The notes under the pieces were generated by a model. The model did no database searches and had not been told where the DNA came from. It saw nothing but the letters and a program-made list of their open reading frames with translations. A DNA stretch of 5,336 nucleotides from Holosporales bacterium. GTDB taxonomy: Bacteria > Pseudomonadota > Alphaproteobacteria > BNTO01. The stretch lies in assembly GCA_031270515.1 (NCBI GenBank), contig JAISXM010000076.1:1-5336 (forward strand). The letters are read 5' to 3'. Positions 1-5,230 of this stretch are shown here, piece by piece (the first letter of the stretch is position 1; each line of letters opens with the position of its first letter). The translations under genes were made by a program, and so were the position numbers.

Positions 1-285
1 AAAGCTGGTGGGTTTGGAACGGTGCCGGCGTTTGGGTTTTCTATTGGGCAAGAAGTGTTGAATGCTGTAAGCGGGACTGCACTTATTACATACATTAATG
101 GTGTGCTTGGGTTAACTCGAGCAGGTGTTCCGCTGTTGACCAATGTTCCCTCTGGGCAAAGTGTGTTGGATTTAGGTACTTCAGTCGCAACCACAGTAGG
201 CCTCATACACGTCGACGGCAGCTTGATTGACATAATAAAAATCGCTGACGCCGAGCGCACATGGAACGGCTCAGCCTGGGCTTAA
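1..285 (+). CDS. C-terminal part of unrecognised protein (5' end outside window)
   Basis: The reading frame is open from the first base to a TAA at 283-285, giving about 94 residues. It is therefore most likely the end of a longer gene; the GTG at 22 is in frame but need not be the start. The protein is rich in Gly, Val, Leu, Thr and Ser and has few charges until its last 20 residues. It reads as alternating short hydrophobic segments with Gly/Asn turns (for example YINGVLGLTRAGVPLL), which suggests beta-rich structure. It closes with a W-N-G-S-A-W-A motif. Trp-Asn-Gly-x-x-Trp endings occur in phage or surface structural proteins, including some DUF2793-like ones, but this similarity is too short for a family call. 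No catalytic motif, Cys pair or clear transmembrane helix is visible. No terminator hairpin follows. Coding status is fairly sure; function is unknown. Confidence 0.65.
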   Translation, partial: KAGGFGTVPAFGFSIGQEVLNAVSGTALITYINGVLGLTRAGVPLLTNVPSGQSVLDLGTSVATTVGLIHVDGSLIDIIKIADAERTWNGSAWA

Positions 286-315
286 TTTAGCATTGCTTAT
301 CAAAGGAACTCGTAA

Positions 316-429
316 CCCCAATTTTGTCGTTTTTTCTTTACCAACGTTATCGTTCCCCAAATTTATCAATTTTCCGTTTATCAGGTTTGCTACTTTTTCT
401 GTCCCCAATTTTGTCGTTTTTTCTTTACC
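316..429. repeat. 27-bp exact direct repeat with degenerate copies in the spacer before gapR
   Basis: A 27-bp sequence beginning CCCCAATTTTGTCG is identical at 316-342 and 403-429, 87 bp apart. Weaker copies of the CCCCAA-plus-pyrimidine unit begin near 355 (CCCCAAATTTATC) and 429 (CCCAATTTTGCCG). The plus strand here is strongly T-rich, so both forward frames show PNFVVFSLP-like pseudo-repeats that I take to be the by-product of a DNA repeat. The array fills most of the 205-bp spacer 286-490 and ends about 60 bp before the gapR-family start. It could be a regulatory array, a decayed low-complexity repeat or a small mobile remnant; the sequence does not decide. Confidence 0.7.
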
Positions 430-490
430 CAATTTTGCCGCGAATGAGTTATCATCAGCTCAGTGGTTTTATAGATAATGAGCCGTACCT

Positions 491-760
491 ATGCAAAACA
501 GTGCATTAAAAGAAGATACAGGCAGTATTAGTTCTGTTTCGTCTGAAGAATTGAAGTCGTTCATAGAGCGCTTGGAAAAACTTGAGGAAGAAAAAAGCAC
601 AATAGGCGGATATATCCGCGATACATATGCTGAGGCAAAGGCTGGCGGGTTTGATCCGAAAATCATGCGAAAAGTACTAAAAATGCGCAGCATGAAATAT
701 GAAGACATCCTCGAAGAAGAAGAACTTTTGGAGACATACATGCAAGCGCTGAAGGCATAA
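491..760 (+). CDS. gapR: DUF2312/GapR-family nucleoid-associated DNA-binding protein
   Basis: This 89-aa protein matches the small DUF2312 (UPF0335) family, whose characterised member is GapR of Caulobacter. GapR binds AT-rich, overtwisted DNA as an oligomeric clamp, helps topoisomerases ahead of replication forks and is needed for normal chromosome replication. Visible family features are a leading alpha-helical coiled coil (about residues 15-35, SSEELKSFIERLEKLEEEKS), the conserved core AEAKAGGFDPKIMRKVLKMR (about 48-67), and a final acidic helix rich in Glu and Leu. The length equals the family norm. The ATG at 491 is chosen because the protein then begins with the usual short, variable N-terminus; the Shine-Dalgarno sequence is weak (GAG about 8 bases upstream). 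mutS follows 66 bp downstream on the same strand. The family assignment is strong; function is inferred from the family, and the symbol is used in the family sense. Confidence 0.88.
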   Translation: MQNSALKEDTGSISSVSSEELKSFIERLEKLEEEKSTIGGYIRDTYAEAKAGGFDPKIMRKVLKMRSMKYEDILEEEELLETYMQALKA

Positions 761-826
761 TTGCAAAGACGCGAACCTATTGCCGAGCGACCGGTACAGA
801 AAATGATTTGTTAACCCTGGATTTTC

Positions 827-3424
827 ATGAATGATCTTCCCCTCAGCCCAACGATGCAGCAATATGTTGCGATCAAAAAAGAGCACCCCGACAGCTTGCT
901 ATTCTACCGTCTGGGCGATTTTTTTGAGATGTTTTTCGACGACGCGGTCACTGCATCGCGCGAGCTGGATATCGCGCTGACGACCCGCGGCAAGCAAGGC
1001 GGGCAGGACGTCCCCATGTGCGGCGTCCCGATACATGCATACGAGCTGTACCTAGCCAAGCTGATTCAAAAAGGGTATCGCGTCGTTATATGCGACCAAA
1101 TAGAAACCCCCGAGGAGGCGAAAAAGCGCGGCGCCAAAGGGCCACTAGCACGGGACATAACGCGCATTGTGACAAGCGGCACGATCACGGAAGAGGGGAT
1201 GCTCCCGTGTGAGAACAACTATATCGTGGCGGCGTATTTGTCCCCGAAGGGCGTAATTGGCATTGCGGTGGCCGACGTTTCGACAGGCTTTTTAGGGTTA
1301 GAGGAAACATCGCAAAAGGAGCTGAGCGATGTGCTTGCTCGGTGGACTCCATCCGAAATCGTGGTTTCGGACGACATGTTCAACGCAATGCAGACGACCT
1401 TGGAGCCATGGAGGAAAAAACTAACCATATTACCTACGGCAAAATTCAACTCTGTAAATGCGGCGTATTTGCTGCAATCTGTTTATAATGTCCAAACGCT
1501 TGATATATTCGGGAATATATCTTCGGCCGAGTTGCAGACTGCAGGAGTATTGATTGACTATATAATGTCAACGCAATGTTGTCGTGATGTATCGCTGTCG
1601 GCGCCACAGTTAATCAATTCCGATGAGTATTTGTCCATCGATATGGCAACAAGGCGGAATTTGGAACTCACAGTGTCCGCCTCCGAACAGAAAAACAGTT
1701 CGCTGGTTGGCACATTAAACAACACAGCAACGGCATCCGGGCGCCGCCTGCTAATAAAGTGGGTGTCCGCGCCATTGCTGAATATTGCAAAAATAGAGGA
1801 CCGATTAAATGATGTGGAATTCTTTGTAAAGAATACGCAAGTGCGTCGGAATACTCGCGAATTTTTGAAGAATCTACCGGATGTAGAGCGGATATTGTCG
1901 CGCATGGCACTGAAACGCGCAACGCCGCGGGATATAGGTTCGCTGCTGTTGGCCCTTGAGAAGTGCCGACAAATTAGCGACGAATTTCGCCAATGGGGGC
2001 CGAAGCCGTTGGCGCAGGCGTTTGGGGACGGGATGGTTCCGTCTGCAAATGCATCGGCTGCGTGGGACGAAATCGTTTCGCCTACAGACGCGTCTTGTCC
2101 TGTGCTTTGCATACAGCGTTTATGGCAGCACGCTGCGACCGTTGCCGGCCTAAAAGGGGAGCTCGAGCGCGCATTTAAGAAAGACCTGCCGCTACTAACA
2201 AAGGACGGCGAGTTTATTGAACACGGATACGACCCTCAGCTCGACGAATTCCGAGATTTGCGGGACCACGCCTCGGACAACTTACAACATCTGCAAAATC
2301 AATATGTTCAACAAACAGGGATTCACAATTTAAAAATTCGCAGCAACAACGTCTGGGGGATATACATCGAGGTCAGCACGAGCCAAGTCCCCAAAGTGCC
2401 GTTTGATTTTATACACAAACAAACGCTAACCAATTGCACACGATATACGACGAATGAGTTAACTAATTTAGAACAACGAATAAACCAAGCCGAAACATCA
2501 TATTTAAAACGAGAAGTTGAAATATTAGAAATGTTCGTGCGACAGATATTGTCCATGCGGGATGATATAATTGCGATCTCGGAAATTCTTGCCTACATAG
2601 ACGTCGTAGCCTCCGGAGCAGAGTTGGCCGTCACCAACAAATATGTCCGCCCAACGTTTTCCGACAAGCCGGAGCTCTCCATCGTCGGGGGGCGTCACCC
2701 AGTTGTGGAGCAGTCCTTCCGCAACAAAGACGAACACTTCTCCACGAATGACTGCGAGCTGAACCGCGACTGCAGGCGTTTTTTGCTGGTCACCGGGCCA
2801 AACATGGCGGGGAAAAGCACGTACTTAAGGCAAAATGCGCTGATCGTGATTATGGCGCAGATCGGGTACTTTGTGCCGGCCGAAAAAGCGCACATAGGGA
2901 TCGTTGACAAAATATTCAGCCGCATAGGGGCGTCCGACGACTTGGCCTCCGGGCGGTCGACGTTTATGGTCGAAATGATTGAAACGGCCGCAATATTGCA
3001 CCAGGCGACGAATAAATCCTTGGTCATATTGGATGAGATCGGACGCGGCACAGCTACGTATGACGGCTTGTCGATTGCGTGGTCAGTTAGCGAATATTTG
3101 TATCAAATGATACAGTGCCGCACTTTATTTGCGACGCACTATCATGAGTTGACCAAGCTATCGGAAACATTTGAGGGCGTGGTGCCGGTTACAGCGGCGA
3201 CGCGCGAATGGGAAGATAAGATTATATTTTTGCACAAAATCGTGGATGGATGTGCGCGCAAATCCTACGGAATACATGTGGCGCAGTTGGCGGGATTGCC
3301 CCAAAAGGTCATATTGCGAGCAACGGAGCTGCTTACGTCTTTTGAGAAAGAAATCAATATACAGCACAAAAACGAAAAAGTAATACAGCAGCATATGAAT
3401 AAATATCAGAAGGATTTGTTTTAA
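827..3424 (+). CDS. mutS: DNA mismatch repair ATPase MutS
   Basis: This 865-aa protein recognises base mismatches and small loops, then recruits MutL using ATP. Domain order is canonical. The N-terminal mismatch-binding domain (about 5-120) carries the Phe-X-Glu wedge motif as F32-F33-E34. A connector domain follows (about 125-260), then the core/lever helices (from about R276) with an inserted clamp region around K503-I504-R505-x-N-N. The ABC ATPase contains Walker A GPNMAGKST (657-665), the STFMVEM signature (711-717), Walker B LVILDE (732-737, D736/E737) and the switch His in FATHYHEL (H771). The helix-turn-helix dimerisation segment SYGIHVAQLAGLP lies at 813-825. All key residues are intact. 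The C-terminus is unusual: it stops about 50 residues after this motif with QKDLF (861-865), a consensus sliding-clamp-binding pentapeptide. The ATG at 827 fits the family N-terminus; the Shine-Dalgarno is weak (TGGA). No obvious intrinsic terminator follows. Confidence 0.98.
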   Translation: MNDLPLSPTMQQYVAIKKEHPDSLLFYRLGDFFEMFFDDAVTASRELDIALTTRGKQGGQDVPMCGVPIHAYELYLAKLIQKGYRVVICDQIETPEEAKKRGAKGPLARDITRIVTSGTITEEGMLPCENNYIVAAYLSPKGVIGIAVADVSTGFLGLEETSQKELSDVLARWTPSEIVVSDDMFNAMQTTLEPWRKKLTILPTAKFNSVNAAYLLQSVYNVQTLDIFGNISSAELQTAGVLIDYIMSTQCCRDVSLSAPQLINSDEYLSIDMATRRNLELTVSASEQKNSSLVGTLNNTATASGRRLLIKWVSAPLLNIAKIEDRLNDVEFFVKNTQVRRNTREFLKNLPDVERILSRMALKRATPRDIGSLLLALEKCRQISDEFRQWGPKPLAQAFGDGMVPSANASAAWDEIVSPTDASCPVLCIQRLWQHAATVAGLKGELERAFKKDLPLLTKDGEFIEHGYDPQLDEFRDLRDHASDNLQHLQNQYVQQTGIHNLKIRSNNVWGIYIEVSTSQVPKVPFDFIHKQTLTNCTRYTTNELTNLEQRINQAETSYLKREVEILEMFVRQILSMRDDIIAISEILAYIDVVASGAELAVTNKYVRPTFSDKPELSIVGGRHPVVEQSFRNKDEHFSTNDCELNRDCRRFLLVTGPNMAGKSTYLRQNALIVIMAQIGYFVPAEKAHIGIVDKIFSRIGASDDLASGRSTFMVEMIETAAILHQATNKSLVILDEIGRGTATYDGLSIAWSVSEYLYQMIQCRTLFATHYHELTKLSETFEGVVPVTAATREWEDKIIFLHKIVDGCARKSYGIHVAQLAGLPQKVILRATELLTSFEKEINIQHKNEKVIQQHMNKYQKDLF

Positions 3425-3425
3425 T

Positions 3426-3476
3426 TATAGACCCAAACACAAAAAGTTTATCAGTTCGTCGTTTCGGTGCTCAAGC
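3426..3476 (+). repeat. Decayed partial copy of the 127-bp palindromic element, abutting the mutS stop
   Basis: This stretch aligns with the left half of the palindromic element at 4037-4085 nearly without gaps. Shared in the same order and spacing are TATA, CCC, a CA..AAAA-GT block, the exact 13-mer GTTCGTCGTTTCG (3454-3466 against 4063-4075), and GC.CAAG. I count about 34 matches over about 50 positions. It begins within two bases of the mutS TAA, and no matching right half is recognisable downstream. The exact 13-mer is directly visible; homology over the remainder is an inference. Confidence 0.5.
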
Positions 3477-3482
3477 GTTTAA

Positions 3483-3568
3483 TTTTGCAAAATGCTAGCA
3501 TGACTGATTAGTAATAATACTAACAGCTTCATGATATACACCTTTGTAAATTTCTACCTACGCGTAGG
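3483..3568. repeat. Run of short perfect palindromes downstream of mutS
   Basis: Four palindromes lie within 86 bp: TTTTGCAAAA (3483-3492), overlapping ATGCTAGCAT (3492-3501), TTAGTA-ATAA-TACTAA (3508-3523), and the 12-bp CCTACGCGTAGG (3557-3568). None is followed by a U-tract of terminator type. They may be protein-binding sites associated with the DnaA-box-like cluster downstream, or decayed repeat sequence. No credible coding frame is seen in 3425-3692 on either strand. Confidence 0.45.
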
Positions 3569-3657
3569 CTACGGCACAAGTGCACAAAATTGCAATCCCA
3601 TTAATGTAAAAAATGAGGAGTTCTTGGATAGGTAAGCGTCCCTGGATAGGACGAATG

Positions 3658-3725
3658 TTATTCACAAAACCTGTGAATAAGTCTGTGAACAACTATGGGA
3701 TAACTCTCTTCGGATAAGGGATAAT
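3658..3725. promoter_or_regulatory. DnaA-box-like cluster (possible oriC fragment or DnaA-regulated site)
   Basis: Two sites match the TTATNCACA DnaA-box consensus exactly and face each other: TTATTCACA at 3658-3666 (+) and its complement TGTGAATAA at 3672-3680, separated by AAACC. A third, TGTGAACAA (3684-3692), has one mismatch and lies exactly 12 bp further on. Three GGATAA (TTATCC) half-boxes follow, ending near 3703, 3717 and 3724. Just upstream, TGGATAGG occurs twice (3625-3632 and 3643-3650). Tandem boxes about one helical turn apart in a gene-poor interval are typical of bacterial origins. However, usual alphaproteobacterial oriC neighbours such as hemE or dnaA are not in the window, so the role is open. 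Confidence 0.45.
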
Positions 3726-4010
3726 ATACCCTAAAACAGGAATGCTCAAAATTTGAGCAGATGCTGTTAGTCTTGATTTTGCAGCATTTAGCGGCATCTC
3801 AACAGGTTTGAATACGCGACGTTTGCCTGTTGGCATGTCAATCAAAAAAAACGTTAATTTGTTAATATCTTTATTGACGCTTGTGTAAATATGTTTAGTA
3901 TCGTTGCTGCATGTTTTAACTCAAACCACGCGACTTACAACGTCGTCATCCTTTTTGCAGATGCGCATCGCTGCGCGTACCAATCCGTGCGTTATAGACT
4001 GGGGTTCCAT
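3693..4010 (-). pseudogene. Unrecognised minus-strand gene remnant with one in-frame TGA
   Basis: Reading from ATG at 4010-4008, 29 sense codons (MEPQSITHGLVRAAMRICKK...) run to a TGA at 3923-3921. The same frame then stays open for 75 more codons to a TAG at 3695-3693. The second part looks protein-like (TFFLIDMPTGKRRVFKP, later YIIPYPKRVIP), with mixed charged and hydrophobic residues. The frame also extends upstream, without a start, to 4046 (as DEDEIQVVF), into the flanking palindromic element, where a TGA stands at 4049-4047. A CGA-to-TGA transition would explain the internal stop. I do not recognise the family. The remnant may be an older gene broken by point mutation and by insertion of the element at its 5' side. 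Chance openness in AT-rich DNA remains possible, and the 3' end overlaps the TTATCC half-boxes. Confidence 0.4.
3743..3759. repeat. 17-bp perfect palindrome TGCTCAAAATTTGAGCA
   Basis: Eight-base arms surround a single central A. The site lies inside the pseudogene candidate, 18 bp from the last TTATCC half-box. It has the size and symmetry of a dimeric repressor operator, but no adjacent promoter is visible, so it could equally be incidental within the former coding sequence. Confidence 0.35.
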
Positions 4011-4036
4011 AAAAACAACTTGAATTTCATCCTCAT

Positions 4037-4163
4037 CTATACCCGTTCATAAAAGTGGTCTGGTTCGTCGTTTCGAAGCGCAAGTCTGGACCCCATTCAA
4101 CAAGTGGGGCCCCGCTTACTCTTCGAAACTCCTGCCATCCATTCTTTTTATGAACGGGTATAG
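4037..4163. mobile_element. 127-bp palindromic MITE-like element with 18-bp perfect terminal inverted repeats
   Basis: The termini CTATACCCGTTCATAAAA (4037-4054) and TTTTATGAACGGGTATAG (4146-4163) are exact inverted repeats. Internal sequence continues the palindrome: GTTTCGAAG (4070-4078) pairs with CTTCGAAAC (4121-4129), and CCCCATT (4091-4097) pairs with AGTGGGG (4103-4109, one G-T wobble) around a CAACA loop. The whole segment could therefore fold into one long imperfect hairpin. No transposase is encoded. The ends are bounded by TATA, consistent with TA target duplication as in IS630/Tc1-mariner-type MITEs, although the palindromic TATA cannot be separated from the repeat itself. It lies 20 bp after the stop of the secreted-protein gene and could also act as its transcript 3' hairpin. 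A decayed relative sits at 3426-3476. Confidence 0.7.
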
Positions 4164-4183
4164 CCCTATAGGTTTATCCTATT

Positions 4184-5092
4184 TCAAGGTGTCACTACGT
4201 CGTCGACGCTATTTGGGTCTAGCAACTGTTGCTCTGAAGCAGGTGCTCTTGCAGCGGCAGGAGCTTGTGCAGACGCAGGTGCTCTTGCAGCGGCAGGAGC
4301 TTGTGCCGCGGCAGGAGCTTGTGCAGCAGCACGAGCTTGTGCAGCAGCACGATACCTTGCGGTAAGAGCGTTCCCCATTGCAGCGTGAGCGGAATTAGCT
4401 CGTTCCCTTCCCGCGGGAGTATCTTGTTCTCGGACAAAATATAGACCCGGTTCCTGTCCGCAGCATGAACAGAACCGCGGAGCTACATAATGTGCATAAT
4501 GAGAAGCATCGCCAAAATCTGAGATTGTGTATATTTCCAGATTGTTTTTGCAAGAAGAGAACGTCGTATTCGTTATTGGATTTACTGTCTGGAAACGGAC
4601 GCCTCTGTCCATAACATTTACTCTGCGGAGTTTTGGTAAAGACTCATATTGAACCGGAATAGGATTTTGGATACTGTAGTCAATCGTAAGCTCACGGCAC
4701 ACAGGATTATTCTTAAGACCAGATAATGAGCCTTGCATTACAATGGAGTGAATCGCAATATGTTGGACTGGAAGCGCTTGGACAGTATCGATATATAGCA
4801 GCCTTCCGCGTTCGCTATCGCCTGTTATCACGATCTTCTCTAGTTTTTTGTACTTTCCTTTGTTCCTACGATCTTCAAGTGCCTCTAACAATACTCTCAC
4901 ATACTTTGGAGTTGTTACCAATACTCGACAATTTGAATATTCAGCAAACACCCTAAGAAGATTATCCATTTCCTCTTTTTGAACTGGCGTCCTCTCTTCG
5001 ATTCTGAAAGTAACTGTGCTGTCACGTTCGTCACAAAACCCATCAATCCCCATTCCTATAATCATAAACCATGCATATAAAATTTTCTTCAT
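4184..5092 (-). CDS. Secreted, weakly leucine-rich-repeat-like protein with Ala/Pro/Gln repeat tail
   Basis: The protein is 302 aa. The ATG at 5092 is chosen because GGAG lies six bases upstream, a promoter lies about 45 bases upstream, and it begins with a Sec signal peptide: MKK, a hydrophobic core ILYAWFMIIGMGI, and likely cleavage near residue 20 (GFC). The longer frame from 5185 would start upstream of the promoter. Residues 30-75 look helical. Residues 80-195 show loosely repeating strand segments (KKLEKIVITGD, LPVQHIAIHSIV, CRELTIDYS, LPKLRRVNVMD) like degenerate leucine-rich repeats, a protein-binding fold. A Cys cluster F-C-S-C-C-G follows (C208, C210, C211). The tail (247-288) is seven hexapeptides of APAAAQ type, then QLLDPNSVDDVVTP. 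The family is not recognised. Secretion is well supported and a host-interaction role is speculation. The gene runs opposite to mutS and alone. Confidence 0.8.
   Translation of the reverse strand: MKKILYAWFMIIGMGIDGFCDERDSTVTFRIEERTPVQKEEMDNLLRVFAEYSNCRVLVTTPKYVRVLLEALEDRRNKGKYKKLEKIVITGDSERGRLLYIDTVQALPVQHIAIHSIVMQGSLSGLKNNPVCRELTIDYSIQNPIPVQYESLPKLRRVNVMDRGVRFQTVNPITNTTFSSCKNNLEIYTISDFGDASHYAHYVAPRFCSCCGQEPGLYFVREQDTPAGRERANSAHAAMGNALTARYRAAAQARAAAQAPAAAQAPAAARAPASAQAPAAARAPASEQQLLDPNSVDDVVTP
4229..4354 (-). repeat. 18-bp tandem repeats (seven units) encoding APAAAQ-type hexapeptides
   Basis: Seven 18-bp units encode YRAAAQ, ARAAAQ, APAAAQ, APAAAR, APASAQ, APAAAR and APASEQ in frame. At the DNA level a 32-bp stretch beginning GCAGGTGCTCTTGCAGCGGC is identical at 4239-4270 and 4275-4306, revealing a recent 36-bp (two-unit) duplication. 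Units toward the N-terminal side are more diverged. Such in-frame arrays can change copy number by slippage or recombination without breaking the gene. Confidence 0.9.
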
Positions 5093-5098
5093 ATATAT

Positions 5099-5102
5099 CT
5101 CC
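5099..5102 (-). promoter_or_regulatory. Shine-Dalgarno site for the secreted protein gene
   Basis: GGAG on the minus strand is separated by ATATAT from the ATG at 5092-5090. It decides the start: the next upstream in-frame ATGs lack such a site. Confidence 0.8.
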
Positions 5103-5135
5103 ATAATAAAAAACACCAGCGTCCTTATATCCTTT

Positions 5136-5164
5136 ATTATTGCGCAAGGTGTGGAGATTGTCAA
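5136..5164 (-). promoter_or_regulatory. Sigma70-type promoter of the secreted protein gene
   Basis: On the minus strand a perfect -35 TTGACA (5164-5159) is followed after exactly 17 bp by -10 AATAAT (5141-5136), five of six to TATAAT. Transcription would begin near 5129, giving a 5' leader of about 37 bases containing the GGAG site. The -35 lies 14 bp from the base of the hairpin at 5179-5230, so a factor or structure there could affect it. Confidence 0.7.
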
Positions 5165-5178
5165 CCCCCTGGGGCGCT

Positions 5179-5230
5179 GTGTCACGAGAGTAGACAGTAG
5201 CGTTCCCGCGACTGTTTACTCTCGTGTCAC
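5179..5230. terminator. Strong hairpin covering the stop codon of the right-edge gene
   Basis: Arms of 24 bp (5179-5202 and 5207-5230) pair at 21 of 24 positions around a TTCC loop; the arms contain CACGAGAGTA and TACTCTCGTG. The minus-strand stop of the right-edge gene (5229-5227) lies within the arm, so the hairpin forms in the 3' end of that transcript and separates it from the next promoter. There is no U-tract on either side, so a classical intrinsic terminator is not shown. It may instead stabilise the mRNA end or be a dispersed palindromic repeat. Confidence 0.6.

Noticed and set aside
293..509. Two overlapping plus-strand 61-codon frames with PNFVVFSLP-like repeats
   Set aside because: They arise from a T-rich DNA direct repeat read in two frames; neither has a ribosome-binding site and the second overlaps the gapR start.
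1558..2112. Minus-strand 184-codon open frame inside mutS
   Set aside because: It is antisense to a fully conserved MutS region, and its sequence is explained by the complementary coding strand.
3658..3680. TTATTCACA inverted pair considered as a rho-independent terminator for mutS
   Set aside because: The stem is AT-rich with no following U-tract and sits over 230 bp past the mutS stop; the DnaA-box reading fits better.
3425..4183. Possible tRNA, small RNA or riboswitch in the long non-coding interval
   Set aside because: No cloverleaf, CCA-type end or recognised riboswitch core was seen on either strand; structures present are simple palindromes.
4229..4354. Tandem repeats considered as a CRISPR array
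   Set aside because: Units are 18 bp, contiguous and in frame with no unique spacers; they encode hexapeptides.
5093..5185. Upstream extension of the secreted protein to an ATG at 5185
   Set aside because: That start lies upstream of the promoter and inside the hairpin arm, whereas the ATG at 5092 has GGAG spacing and begins a signal peptide.
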